Shown: one piece after another, positions 10,380 to 19,401 of the stretch
Layout: each line of letters opens with the position of its first letter
Numbering within the stretch: position 1 is the first letter of the stretch
Assembly (NCBI GenBank): GCA_026936335.1
Contig: JAPMXV010000005.1
Location: 1-64,000, forward strand
Length of the DNA stretch: 64,000 bases
Reading direction: 5' to 3'
From: Mantamonas sphyraenae
Taxonomy: Eukaryota > CRuMs > Mantamonadidae
Notes under the pieces: generated by a model
The model's database searches: none
What the model was told of the DNA's origin: nothing
Seen by the model: the letters and a program-made list of their open reading frames with translations, nothing else
Made by a program: the position numbers and the translations under genes

Positions 10380-11011
10380 TTTGTCTGCTTTGCCCGTTGT
10401 GAGTGTATGTTCGCCCACCTTCCCTCTTCTCCGACCGCCTTCCTTCTCCCTCTCCGCTACCAGTCCACATGGTCTCCTTCCACCCAGTTTACCTACCTTC
10501 GGATTCTGTGAGGACGAGCCGGTTGTGCCGGTTGTTAGATGCTGCATGCTGCTGCTGCGTCTACGCGAGCGCCCAAAAAAAGCCGTCCCAATCCCCTTCC
10601 CTCCCAGCCCCTCCCTCCCGTTGTTTGAGCAATCCAGTGTTTCAATGCGCGATGCGTCCTCCTACGCATTGCACAGTCAGACTCTGGATTGATCGCCCAG
10701 CGTTGGCTTGGCGTGGTGCGTGGGGGCAGCACGACGCGCTCCAGAGCGAGTTCGTTCACAAGCGCCACGCCAAGGGAAGCTGTCTGACGCGCCCCCAGCG
10801 CACCCACCAGACACTTCTGCCAAAACGAGGCACCCATATGTCATCAACCCACCTTGTCGGTCCATCTCGTTGCGTCAGTTGTGATGGGATTGCCAGCGCA
10901 CCGACTGCGCTGCTTCCACCGTCAATCCTGTACGCTGCATTCAGGGATAAGGGGTGTGAGAAGGTTGACCAGCTCTCCACCTTCACAAAAATGAAGTGCC
11001 AGCGACTCATT
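10380..11011. other. Intergenic region at the subtelomere/core boundary
   Basis: Six hundred bases between the LRR gene start and the 3' end of the lyase gene. A 206-codon plus-strand frame (10403-11023) has no recognisable domain and unnatural composition, so I do not call it. The main structure is a set of short inverted repeats listed separately. Confidence 0.4.
10643..10774. repeat. Two adjacent inverted repeats
   Basis: CAATGCG at 10643-10649 pairs with CGCATTG at 10665-10671. CTTGGCGTGG at 10707-10716 pairs with CCACGCCAAG at 10765-10774, with further GC-rich pairing possible inside the loop. They could fold as two hairpins in a transcript or be chance pairing in GC-rich DNA. I cannot assign them to an RNA family. 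Confidence 0.35.
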
Positions 11012-12322
11012 TTACTGTACTAACACTATTGCGTGCAACGATTCGCAGACCTTGGCGATGGCTGCGACAGCAAGGTCAATGTCCTCGAGGGTGGTTGTGC
11101 GGCCTGTGGAGATGCGCAGAGAGGTGACGGCGTGCTCTGTGGGGATGCCTGTGGCGAGGAGCACTCGGGAGACGGAGGTAGAACCGGCGTGGCAGGCTGA
11201 GCCGGTGGAGCAGATGAGGGAGGGTTCGAGGAGAGGCAGGAGTGCGTGTCCTGCAAGGGAGGGGTCCGGGTGGTCGTTCTGGTCGAGAAGGGAGATGTTT
11301 GCGGTGTTGGGTAGCCGATGGTCACGGTTGGAGTTGAGCGCAAAGCGGACGCCGGCCTGCGAGAGGCGCTCTTCGAGGTAGTCCCGTGTGGTTTGCATGG
11401 CGTCTGCATATTCAGAGAGGTTTTCAGTGACGAGCTGGCAGGCGTGGCCGAGGCCAGCACACATCGCGACGTTTTCCGTTCCGCTTCGGAGGCCGCGTTC
11501 TTGGCCGCCACCACGGAGCATGGGAGAGAGGGGAGGAGAGGAGGAGGAGGAGGAGGAGGAATCAAGGTCGCGCACGTAAAGGGCGCCGATACGCGGACCG
11601 TAGAACTTGTGGCCGACGACGGTGAGGTAGTCGACGCCGAGGTTGTCGACCTGGACCGGGATTTTGCCGATTGCTTGGGCGGCGTCGGTGTGAAGAAAGA
11701 TGCGATGGTCGGTGTGTTTGCGGAGGAGAGCAGATATGTCTTTGAGTGGGTGGATATTGCCGGTCTCGTTGTTTGCGAGCATGAGGGAAACAAGGGCGGT
11801 GGTTGGAGTGACTGCGTCGAGGACGGCTTGAGGATCGAGGAGGCCTGTGGTTTGGTCAACGTCGAGGAGGGTGAGGTCGATGCGGTCTGTGTCGGCAAGG
11901 TATTGGAGGGGATGGAGGACAGAGTCGTGTTCGACGGCGCAGGAGATGATGTGAGGGCGGTCTGGTGTGTCTGGAGAGTCGAGGATGGAATGGATGACCC
12001 AGTTGTTTGCTTCGGTGCCACCAGAGGTGAAGATGATGTCTGCCGCGGGGGCAGAGAGGAGGTCTGCGACCTGCTGGCGGGCCGTGTCGAGGGCAGCCTT
12101 GGCGGCCTTTCCCAGGACGTGGCCGCTGGACGGGTTGGCCCATGCTTCGAGGAGGGTAGAGTGGATGGTGGAAGCAACGTCTGGATCGATGGGTGTGGTG
12201 GCCTGAAAGTCCAAATACACTGGGGAGGAGGGTTTTTGGGACATGCTCGGCTTTGGTGTCGATTGGGTGGGTGGGTGAGGGGGCGGGGGGGGAGGGGCTC
12301 TGACGGTTGCATTGCATTTCAT
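11012..12322 (-). CDS. SCLY: Selenocysteine lyase / NifS-like PLP enzyme
   Basis: A single-exon class V aminotransferase-fold protein. It starts with YLDFQATTP, then SGGTEANN, VEHDSVL, HTDAAQAIGK and the PLP-binding Lys in VGHKFYGPRIGALYVR. It continues GGGQERGLRSGTEN and the catalytic Cys loop GSACHAG. Order and spacing match selenocysteine lyase (Sec to Ala plus selenide) and the closely related cysteine desulfurases. GHKFYGPRIGALYVR and the final GIP...LRIS(T)GRTTT segment favour the SCLY branch. No targeting peptide is evident, which fits a cytosolic enzyme. The ATG at 12244 (410 aa) is the more likely start. The ATG at 12322 adds a Pro-rich leader and would lie only 6 bp from the upstream gene's stop. 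A poly-Ser insert (about 11534-11564) follows the PLP-lysine region. Confidence 0.85.
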   Translation of the reverse strand: MKCNATVRAPPPPPPHPPTQSTPKPSMSQKPSSPVYLDFQATTPIDPDVASTIHSTLLEAWANPSSGHVLGKAAKAALDTARQQVADLLSAPAADIIFTSGGTEANNWVIHSILDSPDTPDRPHIISCAVEHDSVLHPLQYLADTDRIDLTLLDVDQTTGLLDPQAVLDAVTPTTALVSLMLANNETGNIHPLKDISALLRKHTDHRIFLHTDAAQAIGKIPVQVDNLGVDYLTVVGHKFYGPRIGALYVRDLDSSSSSSSSPPLSPMLRGGGQERGLRSGTENVAMCAGLGHACQLVTENLSEYADAMQTTRDYLEERLSQAGVRFALNSNRDHRLPNTANISLLDQNDHPDPSLAGHALLPLLEPSLICSTGSACHAGSTSVSRVLLATGIPTEHAVTSLRISTGRTTTLEDIDLAVAAIAKVCESLHAIVLVQ

Positions 12323-12328
12323 TGTGGG

Positions 12329-13805
12329 CTACCTGGGTGGATGAGTGGGATACAACGAGATCGAATGCTCGGTGAGGTCGTCGTAGCCGATGGGTGCGGC
12401 AGCGTAGTCTGTGGAGTCGAAGGAAGGGGGCGCTGAGGAGGGGGAAGCGGGGTAGGTGTGGTGGGTGGTGTTGGGGTTGATATAGACACTGGCAGGGTGT
12501 GGGGGTGAGGATGAGGATGATGGGGAGGTGGAAGAAGGGGAGGAAGGGTGGATGGTAGAGGAGGAGAAGGAGGAGGAGGAGGAGTGGGATAGGGAGTTGC
12601 TGGGCTGTACAGGGTGTGTGTCGATACGCCAGATGGGGCCCGAGGATTGGCGTTGGAGGGCTGGCTTGGTGGCGAGGACAATGGAGGCAGCGCTTGCCTG
12701 TTTGTGGAGCTGGGATTCGTAGCGGTCGGTGTCAAATGAATCGGAACCATGGTGAGGCGTACGGGTGCTATAGGCAGGTTCGTGCTCGGTGTGGGTGGCT
12801 GGAGTGGAGGTGGAGGCAGGTTGATGTTGACCATTGCCGCTGGTGCCGCGTGTTTCCATGCCCAGCTCGATGTCCAGGCCCAGGCGTGAGGCAAAGAGGC
12901 GTTCGAGTTGGGAGAGAGTCATGTTCCTTACGGCGAGGTAGGCCGGGATCTGCAACGCGGGGTTTGGGGGGATCGGCCGGAGGATTCCGAGAACGAGGGG
13001 TTAGAGAGGGAGGGAGGGGAAGGAGAGCAACAAGGAGGGGGCTGTGTGGGAGAAGGGGCGTGTGGGACGGCAAAGACGGTGAGAGGCGGTGGGAAAGGTG
13101 GGGTGTGTGTGAACAGAACGCACTCGAACTGCGAGAGTTATGACGCTGACAAAGACAAAGAGTACAAGGAGAGTGGCAAAGCCCGAGTAGAGGCAGTAGA
13201 TCCCGTCGATGAGAAGGGAAAGGGCTGATACGGTGATGCCGACGCGGAGGGCGTTCATGTACTGGGAGCGGGCAATGAGTGGGTGGGACGGACAGCAGTT
13301 TGTAAAGAAACGCATCGCGCAAAGGAGGCAGACTGCGTCGACCATGAGGGCAATGAAGCCGTACTGCACGTAGAGCATGTGCAGAACACAGGCAACAGCC
13401 TCGACGAGGATGTGGGTCGGAAAGATCCACATGGGGCACGAAGAGGCGGTCTTGGAGGCCGGTGCGCGCGGGGGTCCAGTCCAAAGCAGAGATGGAGAGG
13501 CGGGAGTTGAACACACGGCAGATGCAGAGGATATTGAAGCGTGCTCGTGCGCGGAGGCGGATTCAGCGACTGCTGCAGGTGAGCGTGGTGAAGTACGGCG
13601 TTGTGGCGGAGAAGAAACGCAAGGGGGCGGCCCAGGTGGCACAGCAGCGGAAGAGGGACAAGCGGGGCAAGTTTGTGAACGAGGGGGAGGAGGGAGACGA
13701 TGGCGACGATGGCGAGGACGGGGACGATGGCGACGACGGCGAGCAGGGAAAGAGTGTTGGGCAGGCGTTGGCTGAACGGGGAGTTGTGGGGGTGGTGTTG
13801 GACAT
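12329..13805 (-). CDS. Ser/Pro-rich four-span membrane protein, unknown
   Basis: Model: exons 13805-13643, 13572-13124 and 12949-12329, giving 410 aa. The second intron (GTGCGT...TTGCAG) is strong. The first (GTGCCA...CACCTGCAG, 70 nt) is weaker but preserves the frame. The N-terminus is disordered, with repeated SSPSSPS units from a GTCGCCATC-type microsatellite. The middle contains four hydrophobic segments, around HILVEAVACVLHML, IALMVDAVCLLCAM, VGITVSALSLLIDGIYCLY and LLVLFVFVSVITLAV. After the intron, the cytosolic-looking tail (AYLAVRNMTLSQLERLF...) becomes Ser/Thr/Pro-rich. No family is recognised. An alternative frame through the first exon is also hydrophobic, so the N-terminus is uncertain. 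Confidence 0.55.
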
Positions 13806-13888
13806 GCAGAGAGGTTGAGGGGCAGGGCGGATGGGTGGGCGGAGGGAGGAGAGGGGAAGAGATCACGGTGCGGTTCATTGGCGTCTGC

Positions 13889-16299
13889 TCAGCGCTCGTG
13901 TTTGGCCTTGATATCGGTGTACACAAGGTACAGGGAGAAAAAGACGAGAACAAGGATGGTCGCACACCAGATGGAGCGCTCAAAGGTAAACACGCGTCGC
14001 AGCTTGTTGAGGATGGCGTCGGTGGCCGGGAACCAGCTGGGCGGACAGGGGACAAAGATGCTGGTAGAGAGGGCCCACTTTGCGACGTTCTGGTTATCCA
14101 GGCGGAAGCGGGCAAGGTGGTCTTCCTTCTCCGGAAGGGTCCACAGGAGGAGCCAGATAGAAAAGTAGCACGGGGCGGCCACAGAGAAAAAGTTGTAGTT
14201 GCCGACACCGACGACAAAGCCATTTGCACAGAGGCCAAACAGGGACCACATAAAGACAAAGTCGCCAAAGAGAGACGGGTGACGCGACCAGGAATAGAGG
14301 CCGTGCATAAACACGCCCGTGTTGGACTGCAGGAAGGAGATCTTTTGCGCGTCGGCAATGATGGTGAGGAAGAGGGCACCCGTGGCAAAGATGATGGCCA
14401 CAATGTCGCCAGCCATGATGGTAGGGTTGCTGGGCACCTGGTAGAGAGCAAGGATGGGCGTGGTCATGAGCCAAACCCCAAATGGTTCGGTGATGAAGGT
14501 GTGGAAGAAACGCACAATGGCCCAGGAGTCGGACGGGACGTCGACGTTGAAGAAGCGCAGGCCAAACACAGAGTGGTGGGATACGGGCCCCATGGAGCTG
14601 TGGCTGATGCTGGCGTAGGAGAGGCGGACACCCCACACAAAGGCGAGGAGGGCAACGGCCACGCGGCGCACAGTGACAAAGGGGCTTGTGAGGATGCCCA
14701 GGACGGCGACGGCAGCAAACAGGAGCGGACCGAAGATGCCCGAGTTGAAAAACACCCTTTGGGAAAGAACCTGCACGAAAAAGTTTGCGCCAAGGATGAT
14801 GGCCAGGGTGATGCCAAGGACCGAGGTGAGGCGTGCAGGGTGGTTCTTGGTGGTGAAGGGAGCCTCGACAGAGCGCAGCCACTCAATGTAGGTGTCGTCG
14901 GTGGGGTCAGGGGTGTGCTTGCCGTGGTACTGGACGCTGCGGTAGGGACTGCGCATGTTTGCTTTTGTCTGGGCGAGCGAGGTGCGGGGCCCCTGTCCGG
15001 TGTTTTTCAGCTGGGCGCCATTGCTGGAGTAGAGCGGCACCTTGGACTGGTTGTAGGACCAGAAGTAGAGGTTGGGCGCGGCCTGGTGTTTCGGGCTGAG
15101 GTTGACTTCGGCAATGTAGGTGGGGTCACGCTCGACAAAGGCAGTAATCTGCTGCATGGGCAGGTTTGCGTCGCCGTAAGGCTCGTCGATGAGAGCTGAG
15201 GTCTGGTACTCCTCGGTGGCGACGTCGTAGGCGTCGCGGAGGTGAGTGATGATCTCGGTGGCGCGCTGGGCGTTGGACTTGCCGCCGAGATAATCCTTGG
15301 CGCCGTTGGAGTAGTACGGGTCAAGGAGGGCAATGCGCTTCGGGGCGAGATCAGCGCGGAGCGTGCCGTTGGCCACGGCCTGGTGAAGGAGGTGTCCTCC
15401 GTTGCAAACGACCTGGTTGCCCAGAGAGTGGCCGGCAATGCGGAACTCGTCCAAGGTGACAGAGTGGTTGCTCAGAGCAGCACGGACACTCTGCACAAAG
15501 AGCTCGCCGACCGAGACGGTGGGCTCGTGGGTTTCGTTGAAGCCGCCAGACTTTGTGCGCCAGCGCATTTTCTTGGGGCCCTGTGTGGACCAGATCTTGG
15601 CCTCTGCATCTGTAACCTCTGGCTCGTCAGCCAGCTGGGTCCAGTAGAAGAGGCTGGGCAGGAGGGTGGGTGAGCCGACGGGCCATGGGAAAAGGGGTCG
15701 CGGTGGGAGGGCATGAGACGTACCCGACTTGCCAGCCGTCCGCGAGCCAACCCTTGATGGTGACGGTGTCTACGCCTGTGAGCGGGTCGTTTGCAGCGTA
15801 GTTGAATGATTCGAGATTGCGCAGTCGGTATTTGCCGGGCTGCCAGCCTGTGGGGCGGGACGGTGGGAAATGGAAGCAAAAATGTCAGCGCGTGGAAGCG
15901 TGTGCGGGAGGAGCCGTGGGGCAACGGACCGTGACTGTAGACGATGACACGGGTGGCGTCGGGGCGGTAGTAGCGGTTGGGACGGACGGTGGACTTGATG
16001 CCGTCGTTGTCAGCGCCGTACCACCAGATGCCGTACTCGAGCGTGTCGTTGGGGTAGGCGACGTTTGCGTGGATGGTATGGTGGCCCTCGACATCGGCAA
16101 TGAGCATGCCGGCCAGTGTGGTGAAAAGGGCGGCAAGCAGAAGCGCGATGGTGAGGATCCAGAGGCAGTAGCGGCGGCGGAGACTTGAACGACCGCAGCA
16201 GCAGACGACCTTTTGTCGCATCCAGGTGTCATAGAGGATGAACCCGTATGCGCCAGACTCCTCGTCCATGTGTTCGCTGTACGGGGATGGAGAGGACAT
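13889..16299 (-). CDS. Alpha/beta-hydrolase fused to DUF1295 membrane domain
   Basis: Exons 16299-15930, 15847-15724 and 15653-13889 give 752 aa, with introns of 82 and 70 nt in frame. After a cytosolic N-terminus with a CCC cluster there is a transmembrane helix (about residues 45-70). A lumenal hydrolase-like region follows, with the nucleophile elbow GHSLG at 239-243 and a plausible Asp in ALLDPYYSNG. From about residue 435 the protein is hydrophobic, with several membrane helices. It carries the motif YSWSRHPSLFGDF (SRHP at 621-624) typical of DUF1295/steroid 5-alpha-reductase-like and isoprenylcysteine-methyltransferase-like NADPH or SAM enzymes. Both halves are in one exon without a frame break, so the fusion is not a splicing artefact. 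A two-step lipid-modifying role is possible but unproven. Confidence 0.8.
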
Positions 16300-16489
16300 G
16301 GTGATGGTGGGTGCGTGTTGCTGGCGCCGGGGCAGCTGCTGAGAATGGGGAAAGAGAGGGAGGTGGTTGGCGCAGGGTGGTGCAAATGGAGGAGTATGTG
16401 GAGGGTGGAGGTTGAGAAGGGAGGGTGACGTCGCCAGATGAGGGGGTGATGGACAGGAGGGGGTTGAACGAACGAGATCAGTTTCGATG

Positions 16490-17059
16490 TCAGGGAAAGG
16501 GTGCGAGCCAGTGCCCGACACAGAACCTCGTGCGTTCATTGCCTTGGTTTGGGTCCGCACCCAGCTCCAAGAGCGTGAGCACTTCGGAGACGTGCATGCC
16601 AATTGCGGCGTGTGTGAGAAACGAAGTGCCGTCGTGGTCAACGCGGTGGATGTCGGCACCGCCTTCAGTCACAAGCACACGAATGACGTCAGAGTTTTCT
16701 CCGTCTGAGGACAGCACAACCTCATGCAGAGCCACCGTGGCGTCCGCGGCGCCGGCTTTGAGCAGGGCTGATGTGGCTGCCGCTTCGCCACACACGGCTG
16801 CGGAGCACAGAGGAGTCCACAACACGCTACGTGGCTCGTCAACACCGTCAACACGTCTATTCCTGCCCTCGAGACTGGCACCGGCGTCAAGCAACGCTTG
16901 CATGACGTGCACGTGGCCTTGCTGCGCGGCCAAGTCGAGCGCGTTCTCGTGGCCGCTGAGGCGCCCGTCAATGTCCACTCCCTGCTCCAGTAGCTGCAGC
17001 ACGGTGTCCAAGTCGCCGCTCTCTGCTGCAAAGATGAACTGCATTTGTGGCGTGGACAT
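16490..17059 (-). CDS. Small ankyrin-repeat protein
   Basis: A 189-aa single-exon protein starting MSTPQMQFIFAAESGDLDTV. Four to five ankyrin units follow, for example NALDLAAQQGHVHVMQALLD, a TPLCSAAVCGEAAATSALL unit, and SFLTHAAIGMHVSEVLTLLE. The last unit stops after LGADPNQGNE and a short non-ankyrin tail. The protein consists almost entirely of the repeat and would be a protein-binding scaffold. It lacks the F-box-like element of the two larger subtelomeric repeat proteins. It lies 190 bp upstream of the hydrolase fusion on the same strand and is divergent from the VWA gene. A further exon after GNE cannot be excluded. Confidence 0.72.
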   Translation of the reverse strand: MSTPQMQFIFAAESGDLDTVLQLLEQGVDIDGRLSGHENALDLAAQQGHVHVMQALLDAGASLEGRNRRVDGVDEPRSVLWTPLCSAAVCGEAAATSALLKAGAADATVALHEVVLSSDGENSDVIRVLVTEGGADIHRVDHDGTSFLTHAAIGMHVSEVLTLLELGADPNQGNERTRFCVGHWLAPFP

Positions 17060-17262
17060 TGGGCTTTGGTTGGCGCAGGGTGGACTTGCGCGGGACGCAA
17101 GGTGCATCCAAGGCAACCATGTGGGTGTTGAATGTCTTTGCGTTCATTGCAGGGTTGCCCAAGGGGATGGGCTTCCTTGGTGGACTGACAACCATGTTTC
17201 AATTCAGCTGTTCAGCGTTCTGCGGATTCCTGGGCAAAGAAAGAAAAGCAGAACAAACGTCG

Positions 17263-19236
17263 ATGACAGGACATTGGAAGCTCGTGGTTGTGTGTCTGTG
17301 TGTGGCCCTCGTCGGTAGCGAGACACTGGAGGAGATTGTCGCCAAGCGTGAGGGGATTGTCACGTCTCTCAGAGACAAGGCAGAGTCGCTGCACCAAACG
17401 CGCTGTACCCGAGATTGTTCGTGCCTCGGGTACGACATGTGTCGAGGTGGGCTTCCGACCACATGCGTGACCGACTTTGGCATGGGATACGGTTGCGATT
17501 GCACGTAAGTGGCCAAGAGAGGGTTTTTGACGCAGTGGTGAGGAGCAAGCGAGGCAAGCCGCCCTGCCATGTCGTTCTGTCGTTCTCCCAGGATGGATCG
17601 AGGTCCAGGAGGGGCGAGAGGGCAAAAATGGACTCGCTTTAGCGCACGGCTGACACAGCTGCTCGCTCTCTCGTTGTGGACGCCATCACTGGCGCCTGAA
17701 AAAAAAAAACGTCACCTCGGACGCACTCCCGACGCCACAGTGGGCGCCCGATCACTCTGAACACTTCGGCGATCTACATCCCAGCTGAAATCAAACGCAC
17801 CCAGCAAGTTGTCAAAGAGGCTGCCTGCTTCACGCAGGGGCTGGACGAGACGTTCAAGACCAAGTTCCAGGCAGTGCCAAACACCAAGTGGACCTACTTT
17901 GGGTCGCCCTCTGGAGTGTTCCGCAAGTACCCTGGAAATGTGTGGCCGCACTCGGGTGCGACATGCAGTGCGTACGATCCGCGCACGCGGCCGTGGTACA
18001 TTGCAGCATCGTCGGGGCCCAAAGACGTGATTTTGATTGTGGATGTCTCTGGATCAATGGCACAGAACGAAAGGTTGACCATTGCCAAACAAGCGGCCGT
18101 TTCTGTGTTGAATGGGCTGACCAACAACGACTTTGTGACTGTCATTAAGTTTTCGGATGCGGCAACTGCCGCCTCGTCGCAGTTGAAACAAGCCACAAAC
18201 GTCACACGTGCAGAAATGCAAAAGTTTGTGACCGACCTGTCTGCAGGTGGTGGAACAAACTTTGAGGAGGCGTTCAAGAAGGCGTTTGACGTGATTGACG
18301 CGAGCCGGACGTCCGAATCGACCTCGAACTGCAAGAGTGAGTGCACAACAGCCGCTTGCACTGGGCACTGGGGTATACACTGACACAAAAGAGCTCCCAG
18401 CCGCCATTCTGTTCCTCACAGACGGCAACTCGCCAAACGGAGCGGCGGCGATCAGCCTGATCAACACACGCAACACAGCCTCCATTGACGCACGCATCTT
18501 CACGTACTCTCTTGGGTCAGGAGCAACAAGTTCTGATCCAAAGTCCATTGCATGCCAGAACAAAGGCATTCACGTGGCCATTGGCGACGGAGGAGACCTG
18601 CGCAGCAAGATGCAGGCGTACTACGAGTACTTTGCTGCTGGGATTGAGGGAAACCAGACGGTGTGGACGGAAGAGTACACAGACGCAAGTGGCCTTGGCC
18701 AGATGGTCACAGCAGCGGTCCCTGCGTACGATCGGAGCAGGAGTCCTCCCGTGTTGATCGGTGTGGCTGGAACAGACGTGCTCATGAGCCAGTTCACCAC
18801 GGGTGCGACTGAGGCACTGCGATTCTTGCAGCAACGATCCAGTGTGTGTCCTCTGCTCAACCTCACCGCATGTGAGATTGAATCGCTGCGCAGCGACAGC
18901 GACAAGTGTGGCCTCTCATGTTCTTCGAGCATCAACCTCGCAGACAACCCGTGCGCATCTGGCACCATCTCGTCCAAGATCAGCTCTGACACCTGCAACC
19001 AAAGTGGCTCTGAGCTGGGTGACCCTCAGTGCTGCTGCGTCCCGGGTTGGGCCTGGGCGCTCATTGCCATTGGTGGCGCAGCCATCATTGCAGGCGTCGC
19101 GTACTTTATGTGGCGTCGCAAGAAGAAGATGGACAAGGATGTGGAGGCGACCCTCAACCGCATGAACGTCAGACCGACATCGGCTTCCAAGACCGCCTCA
19201 GCTCCGATTAGTGGTGACGCGCCGCCGAAGTACTAA
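17263..19236 (+). CDS. VWA/Cache type I membrane protein (alpha2delta-like)
   Basis: Exons 17263-17504, 17741-18336 and 18392-19236 (introns 236 and 55 nt) give 560 aa. A signal peptide (WKLVVVCLCVALVGS) precedes a helical, Cys-rich ectodomain. Then comes a Cache-like segment, YFGSPSGVFRKYPGN...YDPRTRPWYIAAS, directly followed by a VWA domain with the metal-site motif DVSGS at residue 182. This order (VWA_N/Cache then PWY...GPKD then VWA) is typical of voltage-gated calcium-channel alpha2/delta and CACHD1 proteins. A short Cys-rich stem, one membrane helix (about 499-520) and a basic cytosolic tail end the protein. It is shorter than animal alpha2/delta. An adhesion or channel-accessory role is likely, but ligand and partner are unknown. 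Confidence 0.8.
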
Positions 19237-19401
19237 AATTGAGCACAACTCACCTTTCGCGTTTGCATGGCCAATCGCACCAGGATTCTCAAGGACATCA
19301 ACCAAACCCGATCACCATGGCTCCCTCATGGCCCAAGACGGATCTATGTGTGGTGGACTGGGCTCCTTCAGCACTCATTTCTGCACCTGCCCCCCCTCCC
19401 C

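Noticed and set aside
8159-10511. Plus-strand frames opposite the LRR gene (Cys/Ala/Ser-rich repeats)
   Set aside because: Their regular pattern is the complement of the 84-bp leucine-rich repeats.
10643-10774. tRNA or snoRNA at the hairpins
   Set aside because: No cloverleaf, no A/B box spacing and no C/D box or H/ACA pattern could be recognised.
10403-11023. 206-codon plus-strand frame in the boundary gap
   Set aside because: No domain, no periodicity, and Cys/Pro/Ser-rich composition typical of chance GC-rich frames.
13462-13818. Plus-strand frame encoding a basic then Asp/Gly-rich protein
   Set aside because: It lies opposite the S/P microsatellite exon of the membrane protein; the repeat explains the acidic run. 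The minus-strand exons join in frame, which supports that strand, though confidence is moderate.
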